From Extensimonas perlucida (GTDB lineage: Bacteria > Pseudomonadota > Gammaproteobacteria > Burkholderiales > Burkholderiaceae_C), in assembly GCF_007655255.1 (NCBI RefSeq), contig NZ_VMYE01000001.1, positions 186,001-250,000 of the forward strand: a DNA stretch of 64,000 bases. The letters are read 5' to 3'. The notes under the pieces are model-generated. The model was not told where the DNA came from. It saw only the letters and a list, made by a program, of their open reading frames with translations, and did no database searches. Below are positions 36,571 through 46,110 of this stretch, piece by piece. A program made the translations under genes and the position numbers. How positions within the stretch are numbered: position 1 is the stretch's first letter; each line of letters opens with the position of its first letter.

Positions 36571-37467
36571 TTACAGCAGGCCGCTGGCGCGCAGCGCGGC
36601 TTCTACCTGCGCTTCGTAGGCAGACTGCAGCGGCGTCATGGGCAGGCGCAGCGTGGCGCCACACAAGCCCATGCGCGCCATGGCCCATTTGACCGGGATG
36701 GGGTTGGCCTCTACGAACAATTGCTTGTGCACGGGCATCAGGCGGAACTGGACTTCCATGGCGCGGCGCACGTCACCGGCGAGCGCCGCGGCGCAGAGTT
36801 CACGCATCAGGCGCGGCGCCACATTGGCCGTGACGCTGATGTTGCCGTGACCGCCGCAGAGCATGAGCGCGACGGCCGTCGGATCGTCGCCCGAATACAC
36901 GCCAAATCCTTGCGGCAGCTCGCGGATCAGCCACTGCGCGCGTTCGATGTTGCCCGTGGCTTCCTTGATGCCGATGATGCCGGGCACTTGGGCCAGGCGC
37001 AGCACGGTGTCGTGCTGCATGTCCGCCACCGTGCGGCCGGGGACGTTGTAGAGGATGACGGGCAGGTCGCCCACGGCCTCGGCGATGGCCTTGAAATGGC
37101 GGTACTGGCCTTCCTGTGTGGGTTTGTTGTAGTAGGGCACGACCTGCAGTTGGCTGTCGGCCCCGACTTTTTTGGCGAAGCGCGCGAGTTCGATCGCTTC
37201 GGCGGTGGAATTGGCGCCGCAGCCCGCCATGATGGGCACGCGCTTGGCGGCCTGCTCGACCGCGACGCGGATGATTTCGCAGTGCTCTTCGACATTCACG
37301 GTGGGCGATTCGCCCGTGGTGCCGACCACGCTGATGCAGTCGGTGCCTTCGGCAATGTGCCAGTCTATGAGTTTGCGCAGCGTGGCGTAGTCCACGCTGC
37401 CGTCTTCGTGCATGGGGGTGACGAGGGCGACGATGCTGCCGGTGAGAGAGACGCGAGAGGAGGTCAT
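36571..37467 (-). CDS. dapA: 4-hydroxy-tetrahydrodipicolinate synthase
   Basis: DapA condenses pyruvate and aspartate semialdehyde in the lysine/diaminopimelate pathway. The 298-residue TIM barrel has [24 protein letters not shown] with the catalytic tyrosine region, and the Schiff-base lysine in GIKEATGN. It is the first gene of a dapA-bamC unit. The length is normal and the start ([19 protein letters not shown]) is clear. Confidence 0.96.
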   Translation of the reverse strand: MTSSRVSLTGSIVALVTPMHEDGSVDYATLRKLIDWHIAEGTDCISVVGTTGESPTVNVEEHCEIIRVAVEQAAKRVPIMAGCGANSTAEAIELARFAKKVGADSQLQVVPYYNKPTQEGQYRHFKAIAEAVGDLPVILYNVPGRTVADMQHDTVLRLAQVPGIIGIKEATGNIERAQWLIRELPQGFGVYSGDDPTAVALMLCGGHGNISVTANVAPRLMRELCAAALAGDVRRAMEVQFRLMPVHKQLFVEANPIPVKWAMARMGLCGATLRLPMTPLQSAYEAQVEAALRASGLL

Positions 37468-37616
37468 GTCCGCAAGTGGAATCAGGAATGGGGCATTCTA
37501 ACTAGGAGCCCGCTGGATCATACGGGGCGTGCGCAGTTTCCTCATGGGGCAGGTGCGCGCAGCAGCGAACGGTCAGAGCGCTGCGGATGCTCCTGGGGTC
37601 GCTCCAACGGCGGGGT

Positions 37617-38393
37617 TCAGACACCATCTGCGAGCAGGCTCGGCAGCGTCTGCGCCGCGGTGCCGCGCAGCACCCGATGGGCGACACCGTCGAGTTCGCT
37701 CGCGTGCGGGTTGACGACGACCACCTTGGCGCCAGCCTGGCGTGCCTGGTGCGCGAGCCCTGCGGCCGGATAGACCTCGCCCGAGGTGCCGACCACGAGC
37801 ATCAAGGCGCAGCGCTGCGCGGCCTGCTCGGCGGCGTGCAGCGTGGCCGGAGGCAGCATCTCGCCGAACCACACGACATCTGGGCGCAGCATGTTGCCGC
37901 AGTCGGGGCAGCGCGGTGGGTTGTCTGCCTGGGCGTGGCTTGCGGCGCAGACGCGGCCGCTGTGGCGCGCATGAAAGCACAGGTCGAGCCAGCGGTCTTG
38001 AAAGATGTTGCCGTGCAGCGCCAGGGCGTCGGTGCTGCCGGCTTTTTGGTGCAGGCCATCGACGTTTTGCGTGATCACCGTGAGGCGCCCTGGGTGGCGC
38101 TGCTGGTAGGCGGCGATGGCGTAGTGGCCGGCGTTGGGTTTGACCTGGGCCATGGCGGCGCGGCGCTCGGCGTACCAGTTCCAGACGAGCTCGGGCTGGG
38201 CACGAAAGCCTTCTTCGGTGGCGAGTTCGGCGGGGTTGAAGCGCGCCCACAGGCCGGTCTGCGTGTCGCGGAACGTGGGGATGCCCGATTCAGCGCTCAT
38301 GCCTGCGCCGGTCAGCACGGCAACGTGCTGCGCGGCCTGCAGCCAGGCGCGCACTTGCGCAAAGTCGGGGCTGGAGTCAGGGGATGCGGTCAT
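37617..38393 (-). CDS. Sir2-family NAD-dependent protein deacylase (class III, CobB/SIRT5-like)
   Basis: A 258-residue sirtuin that would remove acyl groups from lysines using NAD. NAD-binding motifs are GAGMSAESGIPTFRD, ITQNVDGLHQKAG and the catalytic His in LHGN. Zinc cysteines appear at LCFHARHSGRVC and CPDCGN. The residues Y and R in NWYAERR match the Y-x-x-R pair that gives desuccinylase activity in class III members. ATG at 38393 excludes an unconserved extension. It lies 67 bp after cobA on the same strand. Confidence 0.9.
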   Translation of the reverse strand: MTASPDSSPDFAQVRAWLQAAQHVAVLTGAGMSAESGIPTFRDTQTGLWARFNPAELATEEGFRAQPELVWNWYAERRAAMAQVKPNAGHYAIAAYQQRHPGRLTVITQNVDGLHQKAGSTDALALHGNIFQDRWLDLCFHARHSGRVCAASHAQADNPPRCPDCGNMLRPDVVWFGEMLPPATLHAAEQAAQRCALMLVVGTSGEVYPAAGLAHQARQAGAKVVVVNPHASELDGVAHRVLRGTAAQTLPSLLADGV

Positions 38394-38460
38394 GGCAATG
38401 GGCCTATGGAGAGAAGAGGCGGGCAAAAAGGCCGATGACCGAAACGGGCCGGAAAGACGC

Positions 38461-39279
38461 TCAACCGGCCATGGCCATGGGCCCAAGATGCGCTATATCT
38501 TGCCGATTTTGCCCCGCCGCGGCAATCCCGCGCACCACGTCGCCGACCACGATCACCGCGGGGCTGGCCAGGCCCTGCGCGGCAATGGTGGCCGGCAGCG
38601 TGGCCAGGGTGGCGGTGGCGTGGCGCTGCGTGGGCAGGCTGGCGTGTTCGATCACGGCCACGGGCGTGTGCGCGGGCAGGCCGGCGAGCAGGCCCTGCGC
38701 GATCTCGCCGGCGTGGCGCATGCCCATGTAGATCACGAGCGTGAGGCGCGCGGCGTGCGCGGTGTGCGCGAGCAGGGGCCAGTCCACCCCCGGCGCGCCG
38801 GGCTGGGCGTGGCCGGTGACGAAGAGCACGCCATGCGCGTGGGCGCGGTGCGTGAGCGGCGCGCCCAGCGCGGTCATGCCCGCGAGGCCGGCGGTGATGC
38901 CGTTGACCACCGTGACGGGCACGCCTGCGGCGCGCAGGCGCTCGACTTCTTCCCCGCCGCGGCCGAAGATGAACGGGTCGCCGCCCTTGAGGCGCACCAC
39001 GGTTTCGCCGGCGCGCGCGGCCTGGAGCATGAGCTTTTCGATGAAGGACTGCGGCGTGCTTTTGCAGCCGCCGCGCTTGCCCACGTGCACGATGCGCGCG
39101 CTGGGTGCGGCGTAGGCCAGGATGGCGTCGCTCACCAGGTCATCGACGAGCAGCAATGTGGCGGCTTCGATGGCCTTGAGCGCCTTGAGCGTGAGCAGCT
39201 CCGGGTCGCCCGGGCCGGCGCCGACCAGGGTGCAGCTGCCAGGATGCGGGTGGGCCGAGGAGGCGATGTTTTCGGTCAT
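38461..39279 (-). CDS. cobA: Uroporphyrinogen-III C-methyltransferase
   Basis: This SUMT adds two methyl groups to uroporphyrinogen III to give precorrin-2, on the route to siroheme and cobalamin. The 272-residue protein has the signatures VGAGPGDPELLTL, GKRGG, RLKGGDPFIFGRGGEE and YMGM. It lacks the oxidation/chelation domain found in full CysG, so another protein must finish siroheme. Being at the end of the nitrite reductase operon, it probably supplies siroheme for NirB. Confidence 0.94.
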   Translation of the reverse strand: MTENIASSAHPHPGSCTLVGAGPGDPELLTLKALKAIEAATLLLVDDLVSDAILAYAAPSARIVHVGKRGGCKSTPQSFIEKLMLQAARAGETVVRLKGGDPFIFGRGGEEVERLRAAGVPVTVVNGITAGLAGMTALGAPLTHRAHAHGVLFVTGHAQPGAPGVDWPLLAHTAHAARLTLVIYMGMRHAGEIAQGLLAGLPAHTPVAVIEHASLPTQRHATATLATLPATIAAQGLASPAVIVVGDVVRGIAAAGQNRQDIAHLGPMAMAG

Positions 39280-39317
39280 GGCAGGGTCCTTGATGCGGGT
39301 TCGGTGGCGGGGGCTCT

Positions 39318-40253
39318 TCAGGCGGTGCGGGCAGCGCTGGTGTTTGAGGCGACTTTGCGACTGAGCTGCACGATGTATTCCACCTGCTGGGCCAGGGCTG
39401 GCGGGATGGGCAGTGCGCCGGCCAGCACGGCGCGGGTGTAGTGCGCGGTGCTGGCCGCGTCTATGCTGCTGGGCAGGCCCGGCACTTCGGGCGCGGTGCC
39501 GGGCTGCTGCGCTTGCACAGGCAGGTGCTGGCCATGCACGAAGGCGTCGTAGCGCGGCGCGCGGCGCGGGTCGGCGCAGACTTCGCCCTCCAGGCCGCGC
39601 GAGAGCAGGGCGTTCATGCCGCGCAGTGCGCAGGTGCCGCACAGCACCTCGAGGTATTCGGGGTGGGTGTAGCTGCCGACCAGCAGGGTCGGGCCCGTGC
39701 TGGGCGCGATGAGCTTGGCGACGCTGTGGCCGGGGTTGCGCAGGCCGACGACCTCGCGCACCGCGAGCAGGCGCGCAAGGCCCGGTTGCAGCTGGGCCGT
39801 GGAGATGTGGGCGAGCGTGCCGTTTGCTATTTTTTCGGGAGCTTCCAGCGCAGGTATGTAGAGCGCAAGGAGCACTTCTTGTGCCGTAACCCGGCGCGCC
39901 TCGGTGCGCATGCCGTGCAGCAATACGGGCAGCCCTTCGCGTGCCAGCAGCAGCGCCAGCAAGGGCGTGAGCACCGGCAGTTTGCGCGCGCCGTTGTAGC
40001 TGGGGAGCACCACCAGAGGGCGATCGCTGGCCGGGAAGGCGTTGAGCCGCGCCTCGGTGGCATCGAGAAAGCCGGCCATCTCGGCTGCGGTTTCGCCTTT
40101 GATGCGCATGGCCAGGCAGAACGCGCCGATCTCCAGGTCGCTGACGCTGCCGTCCAGCACCTGCGCGAACAAGTCCGCGGCCTGCTCGCGCGTCAAGGCG
40201 CGCGCGCCCCGCACGCCGCGGCCGATTTCTTTGAGGTAGTGACTGATACCCAT
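39318..40253 (-). CDS. ybiB: YbiB-type protein (anthranilate phosphoribosyltransferase-like fold)
   Basis: A 311-residue protein of the YbiB family, related in fold to TrpD but reported to bind nucleic acid rather than act in tryptophan synthesis. Typical segments are YLKEIGRG, LTREQAADLFAQVLDG, PVLLHGM and SYTHPEY. Between about residues 125 and 145 the coding sequence (39826-39875) resembles the dispersed palindrome. The gene sits between nasA and cobA, a position seen in related bacteria. The start at 40253 is used; 40262 is an alternative. Confidence 0.82.
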   Translation of the reverse strand: MGISHYLKEIGRGVRGARALTREQAADLFAQVLDGSVSDLEIGAFCLAMRIKGETAAEMAGFLDATEARLNAFPASDRPLVVLPSYNGARKLPVLTPLLALLLAREGLPVLLHGMRTEARRVTAQEVLLALYIPALEAPEKIANGTLAHISTAQLQPGLARLLAVREVVGLRNPGHSVAKLIAPSTGPTLLVGSYTHPEYLEVLCGTCALRGMNALLSRGLEGEVCADPRRAPRYDAFVHGQHLPVQAQQPGTAPEVPGLPSSIDAASTAHYTRAVLAGALPIPPALAQQVEYIVQLSRKVASNTSAARTA

Positions 40254-40320
40254 GGTGTGCATTGTTGCGGGGTGCTGATGAAAACTGGTTATATAGGAAT
40301 ATGCCTTACAGGGCCTTGTG

Positions 40321-43158
40321 TCATGCCGCTGCAGCGGCGCTGGGCAGGCTGCGGCGCACCAGGCGGCGCAATTGCGGGATGCAGGAGCCGCAATTGGTGC
40401 CGCATTGCAGTTGCTGCTGCAGGGCTGCCAGCCGCCCTTCCTCGCTGCCGTGGCAGCTGGCGAGGCAGGACAGGATGGCGTCTTCGCGCACGTTGAAGCA
40501 GGTGCAGACCTGGGGGCTGGTGGCGGCCAGGGTGATGGGTGCCTGGGCGCCGGGGGCCAGCAGCAGGCGGCCGTAGGGCTGGGCGGGCAGGGCGTCCTGC
40601 AGCAGCGGGCGCAGCCAGGTTTCGGCACGGGTGTCGCCCGCCAGCACGAAGGCCTGCAGCAGCAGGTCGCCGCCCGACGGGGCGAGGCGCATGGTGCGGC
40701 GCTGGCCGGTCTTGCGGTCGGCATAGCGCAGCGCGTGTGCATCGGCAAGTCCGAGCAGTTGTTCGATCTGGGTCAGCACGGCGTCGGGCGGGGCTGCAGG
40801 GGCGGCGGCGCGCAGCAACACCCCGCTGCGCTCGCGCCCGAAAGGGACGCAGGCCGCAAAAGCGAACTGCGGCATCAGCGTGCGCAGCGCCGCGTGGGTG
40901 GTAAGCACGTCGTCCTCGGGCAGCCAGGCCATGGCGAGCAGTGACCAAGGCAATGCGGCTTTGGTGATGCGCACGGCGCTGTGCTTGAACTCGGGCTGTT
41001 TGGAGCGGGGGCACAGCGCTGCGCCGGTGAGGCCATTCACGCCGCTGCCCGGGCTTGCATTGCTGCCGCTACCGCTGCCGCCAAGAAACTCCGCGCCCCA
41101 GTGCATGGCCATGAAGGCCTGGCCGGGAGCCAGGGCATCGCTGGGCTGCACGGGGGCGATGAGGCTGCCGCGGCGGCTGGCCACGTGCACCAGATCGCCC
41201 GGTTGCAGGTCGTGGCGTGTGAGGTCCTGGGGGTGCAGTTCCAGCGCGGGTTCGGGAACATGGCCGAACAGCCGGCCCAGCGTGCCCGTGCGCGTCATGC
41301 CATGCCACTGGTCACGCAGGCGCCCGGTGGTCAGCGCCAGCGGGTAGCGTGCATCGCGCGGTTCGGCCACGGGCTGGTAGGGCTGCGCGTCGAAGCGGGC
41401 ACGCCCGTCGGCGGTGGGAAAGATGCCGTCCGCGTACAGCCGCGCCGCGCCCGAGGCCGCGCCTGCGGGGCAGGGCCATTGGGCGGGCGCGAGTTCGAGC
41501 GCGGCGTAGCTCAGCCCGGTGATGTCCAGGTCGCGTCCGCGCGTGGCGGCGCGGTGCTCGTTCCAGATCGATTCGGGATGGGGGTAGGGAAAGAGCGTTG
41601 CCTGTCCGGGGCGCAACACGGCTTCGAGGCGGTGCGCAAAGTCCACGGCGATGGCCCAGTCGTGGCGCGGGCCATTGTCGGTGGGGTCGGTGGGGTCGGT
41701 GGAGTCGGTGGAGCGCGGCGGCGGCACGGCGGCGCGCACGCGCGAGATGCGGCGCTCGCTGTTGGTCACGGTGCCCTCTTTTTCGCCCCAGGTCGTGGCG
41801 GGCAGCAGCAGGTCGGCGAAGTCGCAGGTGGCGGCGGTGGCGAAAGCCTCTTGCACCACCACGAACTCGGCACGCTGCAAGGCGCGGCGCACCGTGGCCT
41901 GGTCAGGCAGCGACTGCGCGGGGTTGGTGCAGGCGATCCACAGCGCCTTGATTTCTCCATCGGCGGCGGCCTGGAACATTTCCACCGCGGTTTTGCCCGG
42001 GCGCTGCGGCAGGTCGGGTACGCCCCACAGCGCGGCAATCTCGGCGCGGTGCGCCGGGTTGGCGAGTTCGCGGTGGCCGGGCAGCAGCTGGGCGAGCGCG
42101 CCCACTTCGCGCCCGCCCATGGCGTTGGGCTGGCCGGTGAGCGAGAACGGCCCGGCGCCGGGCCGGCCGATCTGGCCCGTGGCCAGATGCAGGTTGATCA
42201 GCGCGGTGTTTTTGGCGGTGCCGCTGCTGCTCTGGTTCAGGCCCTGGCAGTAGAGGCTTAGCGTGGGCTGGCGCGACTCGCCGGGTTCGATGCCGGCAAA
42301 CCAGCGCGCGGCCAGGGTCAGCGCGTCCACGCTGATGCCGCAGACCTGGGCCACGAGCTGCGGCGGGTAGTCGCGCACCAGGGTTTGCAAGTCTTCGAAG
42401 CCGTGTGTGTGGGCGGCGATGAAGCGCGTGTCCGTCCAGCCTTCGCGCAGCATCAGGTGCAGCATGCCGTGCAGGAGCATGACGTCGGTGCCGGGCTCTA
42501 TGCGCAGGTGCAGGTCGGCGATTTCGGCCGTGTCGGTGCGGCGCGGATCGACGACGATGATCTTCAGTGCGGGCCGCGCGCGCTTGGCGTCTTCGATGCG
42601 CCGGAACAGGACGGGGTGCGCGTAGGCGGCGTTGCTGCCCGCGATGAACAGGCAGCGCGCATGCTGCAAGTCGTCGTAGCAGGCGGGCGGGGCGTCGGCG
42701 CCCAGCGTGGCCTTGTAGCCGGCGACGGCGCTGCTCATGCACAGGCGCGAGTTGCTGTCGAGGTGGGGCGTGCCGATCAGGCCCTTGGCGAGCTTGTTGA
42801 AGACGTAGTAGTCCTCGGTGAGCAATTGGCCGCTCAGGTAAAAGCCCACGGCCTCGGGGCCGTGCGTGCGCAGGGTGTGTGCAAAGCGGTCGCAGGCCCA
42901 TTGCAGGGCTGCGTCCCAGCCGAGCGCTTGCGCCGGTCCCTGGCGCTGCAGGCGCCGCAGGGGCTGCAGCAGGCGGGTCTGGCGCGCGACGTGGGGCGCG
43001 GCCGTGAGGGCCAGCGTGGCGCCCTTGGTGCACAGGCGGCCGAAGTTGGCCGGGTGCTCGGGGTCGCCGCGCACGCCGGTGATCTGCGTGCCATCAGAGG
43101 CGATGAGCACGCCGCAGCCCACGCCGCAGTACGGGCAGGTGGAGCGGGTTTCTGTCAT
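40321..43158 (-). CDS. nasA: Assimilatory nitrate reductase, molybdopterin large subunit
   Basis: NasA reduces nitrate to nitrite in the cytoplasm with bis-MGD and [4Fe-4S] cofactors. The cluster motif is CPYCGVGCGVL with a downstream Cys in RLCTKGA. The C-terminal ~60 residues form a BFD-type [2Fe-2S] domain (CTCFNVREDAI and CGTNCGSCIPQL), as in Klebsiella NasA-type enzymes. The total is 945 residues. ATG at 43158 overlaps the nirD stop as ATGA. A 9-bp tandem repeat gives TDP/TDS units near residue 490 (41677-41712). Confidence 0.95.
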   Translation of the reverse strand: MTETRSTCPYCGVGCGVLIASDGTQITGVRGDPEHPANFGRLCTKGATLALTAAPHVARQTRLLQPLRRLQRQGPAQALGWDAALQWACDRFAHTLRTHGPEAVGFYLSGQLLTEDYYVFNKLAKGLIGTPHLDSNSRLCMSSAVAGYKATLGADAPPACYDDLQHARCLFIAGSNAAYAHPVLFRRIEDAKRARPALKIIVVDPRRTDTAEIADLHLRIEPGTDVMLLHGMLHLMLREGWTDTRFIAAHTHGFEDLQTLVRDYPPQLVAQVCGISVDALTLAARWFAGIEPGESRQPTLSLYCQGLNQSSSGTAKNTALINLHLATGQIGRPGAGPFSLTGQPNAMGGREVGALAQLLPGHRELANPAHRAEIAALWGVPDLPQRPGKTAVEMFQAAADGEIKALWIACTNPAQSLPDQATVRRALQRAEFVVVQEAFATAATCDFADLLLPATTWGEKEGTVTNSERRISRVRAAVPPPRSTDSTDPTDPTDNGPRHDWAIAVDFAHRLEAVLRPGQATLFPYPHPESIWNEHRAATRGRDLDITGLSYAALELAPAQWPCPAGAASGAARLYADGIFPTADGRARFDAQPYQPVAEPRDARYPLALTTGRLRDQWHGMTRTGTLGRLFGHVPEPALELHPQDLTRHDLQPGDLVHVASRRGSLIAPVQPSDALAPGQAFMAMHWGAEFLGGSGSGSNASPGSGVNGLTGAALCPRSKQPEFKHSAVRITKAALPWSLLAMAWLPEDDVLTTHAALRTLMPQFAFAACVPFGRERSGVLLRAAAPAAPPDAVLTQIEQLLGLADAHALRYADRKTGQRRTMRLAPSGGDLLLQAFVLAGDTRAETWLRPLLQDALPAQPYGRLLLAPGAQAPITLAATSPQVCTCFNVREDAILSCLASCHGSEEGRLAALQQQLQCGTNCGSCIPQLRRLVRRSLPSAAAAA

Positions 43159-43550
43159 GTGCATGGCTGCTGGCAGTTGCGCGTGGCCGCAGGGCCAGCG
43201 GGCGGGCGGCTGAGTTCGGTGGCGTGGTGGGCCAGTTCGTCGGCGCGCAGGCAGACCCTGTCGCCCTGCACCTGCACGGCAAAGCGCGGCGTGCAGCCTT
43301 CGTCGGGCGCAGCCGCCTGGCCGCTATCCAGGCGGATGGTCCAGTTGTGCAGCGGGCAGGCCACGCTGGTGCCGAAGACGATGCCTTGCGACAGGGGGCC
43401 GCCTTTGTGTGGGCAGCGGTCGAGCAGGGCGAAAACCTGATCGGCCTCGGTGCGAAACAGGGCGACGTCCAGGCCCTGCGCGCGCGCCACGCGGCGCGCG
43501 CCGAGCACGGGAATGTCGCTCACGCGGCAGACGGGGATCCATTCGGTCAT
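43155..43550 (-). CDS. nirD: Nitrite reductase [NAD(P)H] small subunit
   Basis: NirD is the Rieske-fold partner of NirB in cytoplasmic nitrite reduction to ammonium. The [2Fe-2S]-type ligand sites appear as CPHKGGPL and CPLHNW. The C-terminal ~15 residues (PAGPAATRNCQQP) are unlike the core and may be unstructured. ATG at 43550 gives MTEWIPVCRVSDIPVLG, the usual N-terminus. It follows nirB by 60 bp, with a dispersed palindrome in the gap, and overlaps nasA by 4 bp. Confidence 0.93.
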   Translation of the reverse strand: MTEWIPVCRVSDIPVLGARRVARAQGLDVALFRTEADQVFALLDRCPHKGGPLSQGIVFGTSVACPLHNWTIRLDSGQAAAPDEGCTPRFAVQVQGDRVCLRADELAHHATELSRPPAGPAATRNCQQPCT

Positions 43551-43570
43551 GGCGCTTCCTTGCATGGTGT

Positions 43571-43612
43571 GATATTGAATTGATAGCTTGCTGCGCTTGC
43601 TACATGTGCCTC
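43571..43612. repeat. Short dispersed palindromic repeat inside the nitrate operon
   Basis: TTGATAGCTTGCTGCGCTTGCTACATGTGCC lies in the nirB-nirD gap. It belongs to the AGCTGCTTGCGCTT family and may form a hairpin in the operon message. Confidence 0.65.
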
Positions 43613-46088
43613 AGGCAGCGATTTTGCTTGTAATCAGCGGCTCGAACTGGCGTGTGTCCACCTGGGCTTGCTCGAGCGCGGCCCAGGGGTCGGGCTCGTC
43701 GGCGAGGGCCTGCTGCAGCTGCGCCCACAGCGCTTGGCGGCCGGCGGCATCGTCGAGGATGCGTTGCTTGACGTAGTCCAACCCCACCCGGGCAACGAAG
43801 TGCACGGTGCGCTCGAGGTACCAGCCCTCCTGGCGGTACAGCTCGCAGAAGGCGCCGGTGTATTCGAGTACCTCCTCGGCGCTCTTGAGCTTGGTGAGGA
43901 AGTGCGCGACCTCGGTCTTGATGCCGCCGTTGCCGGCCACGTACATCTCCCAGCCGCTATCGACGCCGATGATGCCCACGTCCTTGATGCCGGCCTCGGC
44001 GCAGTTGCGCGGACAGCCGCTGACGGCGAACTTGACCTTGTGCGGCGCGTACATGCCCACGAAGGCGTGCTCCAGGTCCTTGCCCATCTGGGTGCTGTCC
44101 TGCGTGCCCATGCGGCACCACTCGCTGCCCACGCAGGTTTTCACGGTGCGCAGCGCCTTGGCGTAAGCGTGGCCGCTGGGCATGCCCAGGTCGCGCCAGA
44201 CGGGGATCAGGTCTTCCTTCTTGACGCCGAGCAGGTCGATGCGCTGCCCGCCGGTGACCTTGACGGTGGGGATGCGGTATTTGTCCACCACGTCGGCGAT
44301 GCGGCGCAACTCGGCGGCGCTGGTCTCGCCGCCCCACATGCGCGGCACCACGCTGTAGGTGCCGTCTTTCTGGATGTTGGCGTGGCTGCGTTCATTGATG
44401 AAGCGGCTTTGCGGGTCGTCCCTGGCTTCCTTGGGCCAGGTGCTGAGGAGGTAATAGTTGATGGCCGGGCGACAGCTTGCGCAACCATTGGGCGTGCGCC
44501 AGGCAAGGGTGCGGAACACCTCGGGAATGGAGAGCAGCTTGTGCGTGCGGATGGCGTCGCGCACGGCCTGGTGGCCGTGCTCGGTGCAGCCGCACAGGGG
44601 CTTGAGCTTGGGCGTGGCGGAGTAGTCGCCACCGGCGCTGAACATCAGCAGCTGCTCCACCAGCCCGGTGCACGAGCCGCAGCTGGCGCTGGCCTTGGTG
44701 TGCTTGCGCACTTCGTCGAGCGTGAACAGGCCCTTTTCCTTGATGGCCTTGCAGATGGTGCCCTTGGTCACGCCGTTGCAGCCGCAGACTTCATCCGAGT
44801 CGGCCATGGCGGCGGCCTTGTTGTGGCCCTCGTGGCCGGTGTCGCCGATGTTCGATTCGCCAAACATCAGGCGGTCGCGCAGGTCGTGCACACTGCGGCC
44901 TTCGCGCAGCAGCTTGAAGTACCAGCTGCCATCGACCGTGTCGCCGTACAGGCAGGCGCCGACGAGCTTGTCGTTCTTGAGCACGAGTTTTTTATAGACG
45001 CCGCCCATGGGGTCGCTGAGGATGATCTCCTCGGCATCCTTGCCGCCCTGGAAGTCGCCCGCGCTGAACAGGTCTATGCCCGTGACCTTGAGTTTGGTCG
45101 AGGTCAGCGAGCCGCTGTAGCGCCCGATGCCGAACTCTGCGAGGTGCGTCGCGCAGACCTTGCCCTGCTCAAACAATGGCGCCACCAGCCCGTAGGCAAT
45201 GCCCCGGTGCGCCGCGCATTCGCCTACGGCGTAGATGCGCGGGTCGGTCACGGTTTGCAGCGTGTCGCTGACCACGATGCCGCGGTTGACGTGCAGGCGC
45301 ATGCTTTCGGCCAGGGCCGTGTTCGGGCGTATGCCCACGGCCATCACCACCAGATCGGCGGGCAGTTCGGTGCCGTCCTGCAGGCGCACGGCGCACACGC
45401 GCCCCTCATGGCCCAGCAGCGCCTGCGTCTGTGCGCTCATCTGGAACTGCATGCCGCGCTCGTGCAGCGACTTTTGCAGCATCTTGCCGGCCACGGCGTC
45501 GAGCTGGCGCTCCATCAGCCATTCGCCCACGTGCACCACGGTGACGTGCATGCCGCGCTTCATCAGGCCGTTGGCCGCCTCCAGCCCCAGCAGGCCGCCG
45601 CCTATGACCACGGCGTGGCGGTACTGGGCTGCGGCGGCGATCATGGCCTGGGTGTCGGCAATGTCGCGGTAGGCGAGCACGCCCTCCAGCGCGGTGCCCG
45701 GGATGGGCAGCATGAACGGGTTGGAGCCCGTGGCGAGGATCAGGCGGTCGTAGCTGGCGCTGCGCACCTCGCCCGCGGCGTTGACGCCGGTGACCAGGCG
45801 CCGCAGCCTGTCCACCGCGCTCACCTTGAAGCCGGCGTGCAGGGTGATGCCGTGCTCGGTGTACCAGTCCCAGCCGTTGAGGACGATCTCGTCGAGCGTC
45901 TGCTCGCCGGCCAGCACGGGCGAGAGCAGGATGCGGTTGTAGTTGGGGTGCGGCTCGGCGCCGAAGACCGTGATGTCGTAGAGGTCGGGGGCGATCTTGA
46001 GCAGCTCTTCGAGCGTGCGCACGCCGGCCATGCCGTTGCCGACGAGCACGAGTTTCATTTTGGCTTGCGGGGGGATTTGCATTTCCAT
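43611..46088 (-). CDS. nirB: Nitrite reductase [NAD(P)H] large subunit
   Basis: NirB reduces nitrite to ammonium using siroheme, a [4Fe-4S] cluster and FAD. The N-terminal FAD/NAD domains show VLVGNGMAGVRTLEEL and VVIGGGLLGLEAANGL. Two BFD-like [2Fe-2S] regions follow (CGCNGVTKGTIC with SCGSCTG; CGCTEH with CASCRP). The siroheme/4Fe-4S ligands are CVGSEWC and SGCPRNCAE near residue 640-690. ATG at 46088 follows AGGAG at a good spacing. The length of 825 is typical. Confidence 0.96.
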   Translation of the reverse strand: MEMQIPPQAKMKLVLVGNGMAGVRTLEELLKIAPDLYDITVFGAEPHPNYNRILLSPVLAGEQTLDEIVLNGWDWYTEHGITLHAGFKVSAVDRLRRLVTGVNAAGEVRSASYDRLILATGSNPFMLPIPGTALEGVLAYRDIADTQAMIAAAAQYRHAVVIGGGLLGLEAANGLMKRGMHVTVVHVGEWLMERQLDAVAGKMLQKSLHERGMQFQMSAQTQALLGHEGRVCAVRLQDGTELPADLVVMAVGIRPNTALAESMRLHVNRGIVVSDTLQTVTDPRIYAVGECAAHRGIAYGLVAPLFEQGKVCATHLAEFGIGRYSGSLTSTKLKVTGIDLFSAGDFQGGKDAEEIILSDPMGGVYKKLVLKNDKLVGACLYGDTVDGSWYFKLLREGRSVHDLRDRLMFGESNIGDTGHEGHNKAAAMADSDEVCGCNGVTKGTICKAIKEKGLFTLDEVRKHTKASASCGSCTGLVEQLLMFSAGGDYSATPKLKPLCGCTEHGHQAVRDAIRTHKLLSIPEVFRTLAWRTPNGCASCRPAINYYLLSTWPKEARDDPQSRFINERSHANIQKDGTYSVVPRMWGGETSAAELRRIADVVDKYRIPTVKVTGGQRIDLLGVKKEDLIPVWRDLGMPSGHAYAKALRTVKTCVGSEWCRMGTQDSTQMGKDLEHAFVGMYAPHKVKFAVSGCPRNCAEAGIKDVGIIGVDSGWEMYVAGNGGIKTEVAHFLTKLKSAEEVLEYTGAFCELYRQEGWYLERTVHFVARVGLDYVKQRILDDAAGRQALWAQLQQALADEPDPWAALEQAQVDTRQFEPLITSKIAA

Positions 46089-46110
46089 GGCAGTCTCCTG
46101 GGGCGCGGGC

